Shown here one piece after another: positions 30,476 to 38,564 of a DNA stretch of 64,000 bases. Origin of the DNA: an uncultured Lachnospiraceae bacterium. Its GTDB lineage: Bacteria; Bacillota; Clostridia; Lachnospirales; Lachnospiraceae. The DNA lies in contig CANRFZ010000002.1 of the NCBI GenBank assembly GCA_947630025.1, positions 124,001-188,000 of the forward strand. The letters are read 5' to 3'. Made by a program: the position numbers and the translations under genes. How positions within the stretch are numbered: the first letter of the stretch is position 1; the number at the start of each line of letters is the position of its first letter. The notes beneath the pieces are model-generated. The model made no database searches. It was given only the letters and a program-made list of their open reading frames with translations, and was not told the origin of the DNA.

Positions 30476-31582
30476 TTAGATACCGTAGGTGTCAACATCC
30501 TCCTGCGTGATGGTCTCTGCATCGAAGCCCATCTCGTCCATGATGATGGTCTTCTCCTCAACCGTGCCGCCGCTCTCCAGCGTCTTGATGATGTTGTCGA
30601 TGTAGGAAGACTGGAACGGGTTGCACTGTCCGTCATAGTTCCAGTTGCCTGCCAGCAGCTCCTCCAGAGCGAACTTGTTGGTATCGAAACCAAGGATCTT
30701 AACGTCGCCGTCTACACCGTGCGTGATGCCTGCAGCATCCAGAGCCGCTACCGCGCCCTGTGCCATGTTGTCGTTCTCAGCGTAGATTACGTTGAAGGAC
30801 TCGCCGGAGTCGATTACGGACTGTACGATCTGCTGCGCTTCCTCTGCGTTCCAGTTAGCGGTCTGGCTTACGATAATGTTCCAGCCCTCAGACGCTGCCG
30901 TCTCGGTAAGTGCATCGGAACGACCGATCTGTGCTGCGGAACCCATAACGCCCTGAATGTGGATGATGTTGTACTCGTCGAGGTTCTGGCTCTTGAGCCA
31001 ATCAACCGCCTTGTCGCCCTCGGCTCTCATATCGGATACGATAGATGCCTCATACAGGCTCGGATCAGCGTCGATGGTACGGTCGAACAGGATAACTCTT
31101 ACGCCGTTCGCCTGTGCATCCTGCAGTACGGAATCCCAGCCGGATGTATCCGCTGCGGACAGAAGCAGGTAGTCAACGCCGTCCTGAATGAACTGCTGCG
31201 CTGCATTGATCTGCTCCTCGTTCTTCAGGCTATATGCAAAAGATGCGTCGTAGCCGTTCGCCTCGCAGAAGGTTGCCTTTAAGTCTGCGTCGTTTGCCGT
31301 ACGATAACCGGACTCGTTGGGATCGTTGTTGATGATGCCGACTTTGATCAGAGCGCCCGATGCAGCCGTGTCATCTGCCGCTGCCGCGTCGTCCGCCGCT
31401 GCTGCGTCATCCGTAGCTGCTGCCGCGTCGTCTGTAGCTGCTGCTGCGTCGTCCGTAGCTGCCGCATCATCTGTAGTTGCTGCATCACTGGAGGTTACCG
31501 CTGCGTCGCTCCCCCCCCCACAACCTACAACAGAAGCCATGGTCATGCCGGCTACTAACAAAAGTGCCAATTTCTTCTTCAT
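30476..31582 (-). CDS. Sugar ABC transporter substrate-binding lipoprotein (YtfQ type)
   Basis: MKKKLALLLVAGMTMASVVGCGGGSDAAV lipobox; periplasmic-binding fold; DDAAAAT-repeat linker. Confidence 0.9.
   Translation of the reverse strand: MKKKLALLLVAGMTMASVVGCGGGSDAAVTSSDAATTDDAAATDDAAAATDDAAAATDDAAAADDAAAADDTAASGALIKVGIINNDPNESGYRTANDADLKATFCEANGYDASFAYSLKNEEQINAAQQFIQDGVDYLLLSAADTSGWDSVLQDAQANGVRVILFDRTIDADPSLYEASIVSDMRAEGDKAVDWLKSQNLDEYNIIHIQGVMGSAAQIGRSDALTETAASEGWNIIVSQTANWNAEEAQQIVQSVIDSGESFNVIYAENDNMAQGAVAALDAAGITHGVDGDVKILGFDTNKFALEELLAGNWNYDGQCNPFQSSYIDNIIKTLESGGTVEEKTIIMDEMGFDAETITQEDVDTYGI
31370..31490 (-). repeat. About 21-bp minisatellite encoding DDAAAAT repeats in binding-protein linker
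   Basis: SSDAATTDDAAATDDAAAATDDAAAATDDAAAADDAAAADDTAAS; near-identical 21-bp units. Confidence 0.85.
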
Positions 31583-31693
31583 TCTTTTTTCCTCCCTTAA
31601 TTGATAGATAGAATTATGAAGTTACTAGAAGGCGTCCCGGGTGCCATTCGGAAATGACGGTCGGGAGTTCTTCTTGCATTCTTATTTTAGCAA

Positions 31694-31830
31694 TACAAAA
31701 TTACGCCGTCAATGTAATTTGCTTCCATTTTGTTCGTTTTGGGGAAACAGACAATACAAATTTTTATTTTTTAAAATTTTTAGATACAAATTCGGTAAAA
31801 TATGTTATATTTTTTATGATAAGTACAAAA
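31694..31830. promoter_or_regulatory. Cluster of TACAAA half-sites between divergent binding-protein gene and AraR-like regulator
   Basis: TACAAA(A/T) at 31694, 31755, 31785 and 31824, similar to half of the Bacillus AraR motif ATTTGTACGTACAAAT. Confidence 0.35.
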
Positions 31831-31969
31831 TTTTAATTTTTTGCAACGCAAAAAGGGCGATTTTTTTCCGAAAAAAATATGTTAATTCTGCCGATGAACC
31901 ATAAAAATTAAAATAATTTTGATTTTTTATCTTTGAAAAGTGTGTTTTTTTGCACCAAGGAGGATTGCC

Positions 31970-33049
31970 ATGCAGCCGAAATATCAGACGATAGCCGCCC
32001 AGTTGACAGACTATATCACCGCCAATTACCGGGAGGGCATCTGCCGTCTTCCCACGGAGGCGGAACTGTGCAGCCGCTACCATGTGAGCAGACAGACGGT
32101 GCGGCGGGCGCTGGCCCTGCTGCGGGAGCATAACCTGATCACCGCGCGGCAGGGCAGCGGCTCCTACGCCACGGGCCGATCCGCCGATCCGTCGCTGAAC
32201 ACGGTGGCGCTGCTGATTTCCAGCGGGCAGGAATACATCTACCCGGAGCTGATCGCCGACATCCGCTCCGGCCTCGCCGCTCAGGGCTTTACGCTGGAGC
32301 TGCTGGTCACGGAGGACCGCCATATCGACGAGCGGCATTATCTGGAACGGCTCCTGAACCGCCCCCTGCGCGGACTGATCGCGGAGGGCTGCAAGAGCGC
32401 GCTGCCCAATCCCAATCTGGACTTATACGACAGGCTCCACGACCAGGGCGTCCCGATCCTGTTTCTGCACGACTCCTATCCGGCGCTTCCGTGGGCCGTC
32501 TGCGTCAGGGACGACAACTATTACGGCGGCTATCTGCTGGGGGAATATCTGTTCAGCCGGGGCCACACCGCCACCGCCGGACTGTTCAAATCCGACGACA
32601 TCCGCGGCACCGAACGCTACCGCGGGTTCATCACCAGTATGCGGGATCACGGCTGCATGGTGGACGACGACAGGATCGGGTGGTTTGCGTCCGCCCAGCA
32701 GCACGCGCTGGAAAAAAGGCAGGACACGCATTTCCTGTCGGATTTTGTCCAGAAGCAGATGGCATCCTGCTCGGCCCTGATCTGCTACAACGACGAGATC
32801 GCTTACTGGGCCATCAAGGAGCTGCAGTACGCCGGCTACCGGATTCCCTATGATATCGCCGTGGTCTGCTTTGACAACAGCTACCTGAGCGAATTCAGCG
32901 ACGTGCGCATCACGACGCTCACCCACAGGCCCCACGAGATGGGCTCCTGCGCCGCCGCGTATATGCTGCGCGCCATCCGCGGTGAAACCGTGACGTCCGT
33001 GGAACTCCCCTGGGAGCTGGTGGGCAGGGAGAGTTCCTTTTCTCCGTGA
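31970..33049 (+). CDS. araR: GntR-type HTH plus LacI-type sensor regulator, AraR architecture
   Basis: KYQTIAAQLTDYITANYREGICRLPTEAELCSRYHVSRQTVRRALALL followed by a periplasmic-binding-like domain; divergent to the arabinose operon; SD AAGGAGG. Confidence 0.82.
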   Translation: MQPKYQTIAAQLTDYITANYREGICRLPTEAELCSRYHVSRQTVRRALALLREHNLITARQGSGSYATGRSADPSLNTVALLISSGQEYIYPELIADIRSGLAAQGFTLELLVTEDRHIDERHYLERLLNRPLRGLIAEGCKSALPNPNLDLYDRLHDQGVPILFLHDSYPALPWAVCVRDDNYYGGYLLGEYLFSRGHTATAGLFKSDDIRGTERYRGFITSMRDHGCMVDDDRIGWFASAQQHALEKRQDTHFLSDFVQKQMASCSALICYNDEIAYWAIKELQYAGYRIPYDIAVVCFDNSYLSEFSDVRITTLTHRPHEMGSCAAAYMLRAIRGETVTSVELPWELVGRESSFSP

Positions 33050-33050
33050 C

Positions 33051-33200
33051 CGCGGCGTTATCTCTTTACCCTTTGGCGCCCGCGCGGTACTCGCCGGATG
33101 TACGGCGCTGCCCTCGGGCTCTGCGCTATATCCTCTGGATGCGCGGCGTTGTCCTTTTATCCTTTGGCTCCCGCGCGGTATTCTCTGGGTGTGCAGCCCT
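33051..33200 (-). repeat. Imperfect direct duplication of the 3' end of the YesN-like gene
   Basis: 33051-33109 and 33142-33200 match at about 47/59 positions; copy 1 also reads EYRAGAKG-stop. Confidence 0.75.
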
Positions 33201-34782
33201 GCGTCTTCTTAAATACGTAGCTGAAATAGTGGGGATCTTTGTAGCCCACCTCCTGCGCGATATCGCCGGAAGCCCTGTCCGTCCGGCGCAGCAGCTCCTT
33301 GGCCCGCTCCATGCGCCTGTGCGTGACATACTCGATAAAAGTCATTTCCATCGTGCGGCTGAACAACGCGCTGAGATACCCGGCGCTGACGCCCACATCT
33401 GCCGCCGCCGTGTGCAGGGACAACGTCTCCTGCATATAATGTTCCTCGATATATTCCAGCGCCCGGTTCAGCGCTTTCCTGCCCTGACTGTCGGAGGCGC
33501 GGTCGCGCAGCTCCATCGCCTTGTCCAGCATCCGCCCTATACAGACGGACAGTTCTCCACCGTCGGGGCCGCGCTCCGGCGCAGTCCCTTCTCCGGAAAA
33601 AAGCTCCTGCAGCTCCTGTCTGCCGCAGCCGAGGGATTCCACATACGCCGCCGCCACAAAATACACATGATAAAACAGATAATTGCGGAATATGCCGGAG
33701 CGCACGGCGTCCTCCAGCTTCTGCAGCCAGCCGTCCACAAATTCCGTGATCTCGTCCCGGCTGCCCTGCCGCAGAAAATCCCGGATCAGCTCCGGCGCCA
33801 CCTGCGCCGCGTCGATATCGCCGATCCTGCCGCCCGCCTGAAACGGCATATATTTTTCCGTCGCCTCCCAAGTCAGGATATGCTCGCCGGGCATCAGGAA
33901 CCGGTAGGCAAACAGGCGGTTTACCTTGTCATAGCATTCCGATAGCATACTGAGGCGTTCCACCGGCTCGCCCGCCGCGGCGTGCCAGTCCAGCTCGTTT
34001 TCCGCCGGACGGCAGATGCGCTCTACATTGTCGAGGCAGCGCGCGGCCAGCTCCTTCATCTGCTCCGCACTCCCCATAATCAGTACGCCGTAGGTGTTGA
34101 GATTCCACCGGAAGATCAGAAGCTCCGGATAGCGGATGAAATAGTGCAGCAGTTCCTCCCGCCTGCGGGCCAGTGTCTCCGACGCCGGGCCGCCGCTCTC
34201 CGCCGGTTTCTTCTCGTGGACGTTATACAACAAAATGTTGTAACACGGCGCGTTGACATTCAGCGATAACCGCGCGGCTTCCGCGTAAATATCCTCCACC
34301 GCCATCCGGCCTTCAAATAATTTCATAAAAAAATTGGTTCTGGCAAACTGCTCGTATTCCCGCGTCTCGATCTGATAATTCTTCTGCCGCTCCCGCTGCT
34401 CCCGCTCGGCGTCGATCTTGGCCTTGAGCTGCGCCAGCACCCTCTGCAGATCGTCCCGGGCGACCGGTTTGAGCAGATACTGCTCCACGCCCACGGCGAT
34501 GGCCTGCTGCGCGTACTCGAAATCGTCTCTGCCGCTGATAATGAGAATCTTCATCTCCGGGAACTGCTGGTGCACGATCCTGCTCAGCGAGAGGCCGTCC
34601 ATAAACGGCATGGTGATATCCGTCAGAAGCACGTCGGGCTGCAGTTTCCGGATCAGCGGCAGCGCCATCTCGCCGTCCGCCGCCTCCCCCGCGAAGCGGT
34701 ATCCCCACTGCTGCCACGGGATGCCGTCCCTGAGCTCCGCCCTGACTATATCATCATCTTCCACCAGAAATACCTTCAGCAT
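33157..34782 (-). CDS. YesN-type response regulator with AraC HTH
   Basis: MLKVFLVEDDDIVRAELRDGIPW receiver domain; C-terminal AraC HTH (GYKDPHYFSYVFKKTQGCTPREYRAG). Confidence 0.93.
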   Translation of the reverse strand: MLKVFLVEDDDIVRAELRDGIPWQQWGYRFAGEAADGEMALPLIRKLQPDVLLTDITMPFMDGLSLSRIVHQQFPEMKILIISGRDDFEYAQQAIAVGVEQYLLKPVARDDLQRVLAQLKAKIDAEREQRERQKNYQIETREYEQFARTNFFMKLFEGRMAVEDIYAEAARLSLNVNAPCYNILLYNVHEKKPAESGGPASETLARRREELLHYFIRYPELLIFRWNLNTYGVLIMGSAEQMKELAARCLDNVERICRPAENELDWHAAAGEPVERLSMLSECYDKVNRLFAYRFLMPGEHILTWEATEKYMPFQAGGRIGDIDAAQVAPELIRDFLRQGSRDEITEFVDGWLQKLEDAVRSGIFRNYLFYHVYFVAAAYVESLGCGRQELQELFSGEGTAPERGPDGGELSVCIGRMLDKAMELRDRASDSQGRKALNRALEYIEEHYMQETLSLHTAAADVGVSAGYLSALFSRTMEMTFIEYVTHRRMERAKELLRRTDRASGDIAQEVGYKDPHYFSYVFKKTQGCTPREYRAGAKG

Positions 34783-34807
34783 AACCGTCCCCGCTTCTCT
34801 GTCGTTT

Positions 34808-34891
34808 GCCAGTAAAGTAAATCACTCTGGGAGAATCCCGCAGGGATTCTCTAGAGTTAATTGCGAAGCAATTTGCTCTTATTATATCATA
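34808..34891. repeat. Dispersed two-hairpin intergenic element, copy B
   Basis: GCCAGTAAAGTAAATCA..GGGAGAATCCCGCAGGGATTCTC..AATTGCGAAGCAATT..TATATCATA. Confidence 0.8.
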
Positions 34892-35040
34892 ATTTTAATT
34901 CTGGTAATGTAAAACATTTCAGGAGAGAAGTCCCCTGTTAAGTCCGGAAATTTCTCGTCCGGTTATTTACCCTTGTGGAAGATATATTTTTCTAAATATA
35001 TAAATATATTTTAAAATATGAGAAAAAACCTCATATATTG

Positions 35041-35068
35041 TTTACAAAATCGAAAAACGGTATATAAT
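35041..35068 (+). promoter_or_regulatory. Putative promoter of RloA-like gene
   Basis: TTTACA - 16 nt - TATAAT. Confidence 0.5.
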
Positions 35069-35092
35069 ATAAAATTATAAAGTGAGATTGAT

Positions 35093-35131
35093 CGTGTAAA
35101 AAATCACATTGATGTGCTGATTTTTCACACG
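35093..35131 (+). promoter_or_regulatory. 14-nt inverted repeat in leader of RloA-like gene
   Basis: CGTGTAAAAAATCA...TGATTTTTCACACG (one mismatch), with overlapping CACAT-TG-ATGTG. Confidence 0.7.
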
Positions 35132-35146
35132 AGAATGGAGATTGCT

Positions 35147-36373
35147 ATGTTAAGTCAATTTACTGTGAAAAACTACAAAAGCATCCGTGATGAGATTACG
35201 TTTGATATGCAGGCGGCAGCTATTTCGGAGCATAACGACAAAATTATGAAAGATGAGAACGGAGAATTGTTTCTGCCCGTAGCGGCCATCTATGGGCCGA
35301 ACGGCGGCGGAAAATCTAATGTACTGGAAGCGATTCACACATTGACATCTAAAGTTCTGCGTCCTCTTTGTGCAGCCTGCGATAAGAGCGACTGCGCATA
35401 CAAGGCTAAGAAAATTCCTGTAGAACCGTTTGCTTTTACAGAAGAAAACAGAAATATGCCTACAGAGTTTGAAATTTACTTTCGGACACAGGCGGCAGAG
35501 TATCGTTATATTCTTCATATTAAAAGAGAAACCGTGCTTTATGAAAGCCTTGACAGAGTGAAAATGGAGACAGGAAGGCGCTCTGCGTTGTTTGTTCGTG
35601 AAAGAGGCAAAATAGATTTGAAAGGTACGTTCGCCAAATTTAAGATTAGTGAAGATTTGTCGGAAACGCTGCCATTATTGTCATATCTCGGAATTACTTA
35701 TAAAAAGAACGAAATAGTGAGTGATGTGCTGAATTGGTTTGAAGAATCCATAGACTTTTTAAATTATGGAAATCCTTATCAGGAAATAAGAACAGCTATA
35801 GCAAAATCCGATAAAATCAAAGAATTAGTGCTGAAAATGATCCGGGAAATGGACTTGGATATTGAAGATTTCCGCGTTGAGGAAAAGGACGAGGATACGA
35901 TAGAGGTTTATACGAAGCACATTGTAAATGGAGAGAGTACGGAACTTACGCTATCCGAGGAGTCCAGCGGAACGAAAAAATTATTTGGACTTTTGCCTTA
36001 TATTGTGAGCAGCTTAATTTGCGGAACCACATTGGTCATTGACGAGCTGGACGCAAAAATTCATCCCTTATTATTGAAACACATTATTGAAATGTATACG
36101 GATATGAAAGTGAATAAGAAAAAGGGGCAGTTGATTTTTACCTCTCATGACTTATCAACCATGAACAATGAGGTTTATCGAAGGGATGAAATCTGGTTTG
36201 TGGCAAAGGGGAGGGATCAAAACACCAAGTTATACTCATTGGTAGAGTTTAAAGATAACAATGGTATGTCAATCCGCAAAGATGCAAAATACGATAAACA
36301 GTATCTCGAAGGAAAATACGGCGCTGATCCATATCTGCAAAGAATTATAGATTGGGGGAAAGTCAATGCCTAA
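35147..36373 (+). CDS. AAA/ABC-type ATPase, RloA/AbiLi-like putative defence ATPase
   Basis: LSQFTVKNYKSIRDEITFDM, Walker A GPNGGGKSN, SSGTKKLF, Walker B TTLVIDELDAKIHPLL; SD GGAG before ATG. Confidence 0.85.
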   Translation: MLSQFTVKNYKSIRDEITFDMQAAAISEHNDKIMKDENGELFLPVAAIYGPNGGGKSNVLEAIHTLTSKVLRPLCAACDKSDCAYKAKKIPVEPFAFTEENRNMPTEFEIYFRTQAAEYRYILHIKRETVLYESLDRVKMETGRRSALFVRERGKIDLKGTFAKFKISEDLSETLPLLSYLGITYKKNEIVSDVLNWFEESIDFLNYGNPYQEIRTAIAKSDKIKELVLKMIREMDLDIEDFRVEEKDEDTIEVYTKHIVNGESTELTLSEESSGTKKLFGLLPYIVSSLICGTTLVIDELDAKIHPLLLKHIIEMYTDMKVNKKKGQLIFTSHDLSTMNNEVYRRDEIWFVAKGRDQNTKLYSLVEFKDNNGMSIRKDAKYDKQYLEGKYGADPYLQRIIDWGKVNA

Positions 36374-37064
36374 AAAAGCCGGTATGGAAAAATGGAAGAA
36401 AGAGCGTCGGCAGCAGTATTTGGAACTCAAAGAGTACCGCTATTACATCTTTTGTGAAGGGGAACAAACAGAGCCCCAGTATTTTGCAGGATTTAAGCGG
36501 CTGATTGAGAACAATCCTATCTACAAAGATATGGTACTGATCGAGATCGAGCCTTGTGCTGCGGAAACCATGCGCGTCATGGGAATGGCGGAAAGATATG
36601 TCAAAGAGCACAACATACAAAAAGGGCAAATCTGGTGTGTGTATGATAAGGACAGCTTTCCGGCAGAACATTTTAACGGTGTCGTGGAACGAGCTGACTT
36701 GTTAAATAAAGATCACTCAGAATTACAATATCATGCGGCATGGAGTAATGAATGTATCGAGTTTTGGTTTATACTTCATTTTGCTTATTATACTGCCAAT
36801 AACCGCCGAACAGGGTACATAGATTTTTTAAACAATACGTTTCAGGAACTGGGACTGGGAAAATATCAGAAGAATATGCCAAACCTTTTTGAAATACTAA
36901 CGGAAAAAGGCAATCCAAAGCTGGCGATACGCTACGCCCGACGAATTATCAAAGATGGACGAGACAGAACGCCGGCGGAAATTGCGCCGGGCACAAAAGT
37001 GTATGAGTTGGTGGAGGAACTGGCGAAGTATTTGCCGGAAGACATGAAAATCCATTTCTTATAG
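36366..37064 (+). CDS. RloB-like protein (AbiLii-like)
   Basis: YYIFCEGEQTEPQYFAGFKRLI, WCVYDKDSF, WSNECIEFWFILHF; overlaps the ATPase gene by 8 bp. Confidence 0.82.
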   Translation: MPKKAGMEKWKKERRQQYLELKEYRYYIFCEGEQTEPQYFAGFKRLIENNPIYKDMVLIEIEPCAAETMRVMGMAERYVKEHNIQKGQIWCVYDKDSFPAEHFNGVVERADLLNKDHSELQYHAAWSNECIEFWFILHFAYYTANNRRTGYIDFLNNTFQELGLGKYQKNMPNLFEILTEKGNPKLAIRYARRIIKDGRDRTPAEIAPGTKVYELVEELAKYLPEDMKIHFL

Positions 37065-37120
37065 ATATAAAAAGAAATAAAATCTGCATTCATTTCATCA
37101 TTCCGGCAATACTTTCCACT

Positions 37121-37151
37121 AGAAAAAAACAAACGAAAATGCCTTTGGCAT
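37121..37151 (-). terminator. Terminator after LanC-like gene
   Basis: Minus strand ATGCC-AAA-GGCAT followed by TTTCGTTTGTTTTTTT. Confidence 0.55.
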
Positions 37152-37152
37152 C

Positions 37153-38550
37153 CTACAGGCTGAGATCCGTCGGATAGGGATCGTCGATATAGCGGATAAA
37201 GTGAATCTCCTTTTTCCGAAACTGGTACATCTGTAATAGCGCCGCGGCAATACCGGCGGAACCGGTCGCATAGCCAAAATCCGGCGCGACGTTTTCCGGC
37301 TTGATGCGTTCGTATGCAATCGGCCACACGCCGATGCGTCCGCCGAATTTATTCTCCTGCTCGCCCACCAAAATCTCAGCCGCCGTTTCAGCGGCCTCGG
37401 AAGCCTCCCTGCCAAAATCGGTTCCATAAAATACGATGCCGCAGTTGAGCAGGAACTGCAGTATGCCCGCGGTGCCGCAGCATACGCATACCGTATTCCA
37501 ATAACCCGCCGACATTTTTTCCGGCGCTCCCAAATGGCGCATCCCATAAAACAACCCTTTTATATCATTTAAGTACTGTTCCTCGTTCGTGATCCGGTAC
37601 AAGCCGTAAAACAACTTGCTCGTTCCTGCCGGGCCGTGACAGTTTGCAAGATAAAAAATCGGTTCTTCGCCGGGAACGTCATGCCATGGGATCAGGAAGC
37701 CGTCGCCTTGTCTGACGGAAATGGCTTTCAGATGTTTCGCCGCTTCAATAGCCGCCTGTCTGTAAGTTTCCTTTTGGGAATACCGGTATGCCACCGTCAG
37801 CGCATACCCTGTGCCCGCCGTCCCGCCTTCAAAGTTGGGGACGCGGTCCACATCGCCGTGCAGCGTACTGTGCCACGCATACCCGCCGCGGGGATCTGCG
37901 ATGGCATTGGCCACGATGCGGTCAGCCGCACGTTCCGCCGCCTCTTTTACCTTGTCATCCTGCAGAAAATCAGCGGCATGGTACAGATAGATCATCGTTC
38001 CGGCATCATGAAACATCGTGCAGTCCGCGCCCCAGTATAGGCCGTCTTGATCTTCTTTTGCGTTTGCGAGGATAAAGTCCGTAATCTCCCGAACGGCGTC
38101 TTTGTCCTTCTGCCGCTTCGTCAGACCGTAAATGGTGATCAATCCTTCTCCCGTGCTGGCTGCGCCGCAGTAATAATTGTAGATCGTGCCTAAGTCTTCA
38201 AAAATGCCATTTTCCCGCAGCATCGCGATCCCCGCTTCTCCCGCTTTTCTCCAGTTGGCGCCGATATAGTCCGCGGCCTTACGGATGATTTCCAGATAGT
38301 TCTCCTCTTTCGTCAACTGATAGAGTTCCATATAAAAGTACACAACGCCTGCAGATCCGGTATAAATCGCGCCGTTGCCGTCCTCTTTTCCCGGATGCGC
38401 CCAATAAATCCCATCCTTGTCCTCGATGCGCAGCGATTCCAGATAGTCATGCGCCTTCTTTGCGATTTCAATATATTCTTCTATGTTTTCCACCTTTTTG
38501 CGATTGTGCAGACCGCCAATGGTAAACGGATATTTTTGATTGATTTTCAT
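37153..38550 (-). CDS. LanC-like (lanthionine synthetase C-like) protein
   Basis: GSAGVVYFYMELYQL, CHGPAGTSKLFYGLY, CCGTAGILQFLLN, GSAGIAAALLQMY repeats with H/C ligand candidates; SD GGAGG before MKIN. Confidence 0.85.
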   Translation of the reverse strand: MKINQKYPFTIGGLHNRKKVENIEEYIEIAKKAHDYLESLRIEDKDGIYWAHPGKEDGNGAIYTGSAGVVYFYMELYQLTKEENYLEIIRKAADYIGANWRKAGEAGIAMLRENGIFEDLGTIYNYYCGAASTGEGLITIYGLTKRQKDKDAVREITDFILANAKEDQDGLYWGADCTMFHDAGTMIYLYHAADFLQDDKVKEAAERAADRIVANAIADPRGGYAWHSTLHGDVDRVPNFEGGTAGTGYALTVAYRYSQKETYRQAAIEAAKHLKAISVRQGDGFLIPWHDVPGEEPIFYLANCHGPAGTSKLFYGLYRITNEEQYLNDIKGLFYGMRHLGAPEKMSAGYWNTVCVCCGTAGILQFLLNCGIVFYGTDFGREASEAAETAAEILVGEQENKFGGRIGVWPIAYERIKPENVAPDFGYATGSAGIAAALLQMYQFRKKEIHFIRYIDDPYPTDLSL

Positions 38551-38564
38551 CGCGCTGCCTCCTG

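Noticed and set aside
33209-33871. 220-aa minus-strand alternate-frame ORF inside the YesN-like gene
   Set aside because: Overlaps the AraC/receiver frame; Gly/Arg-rich with no domain.
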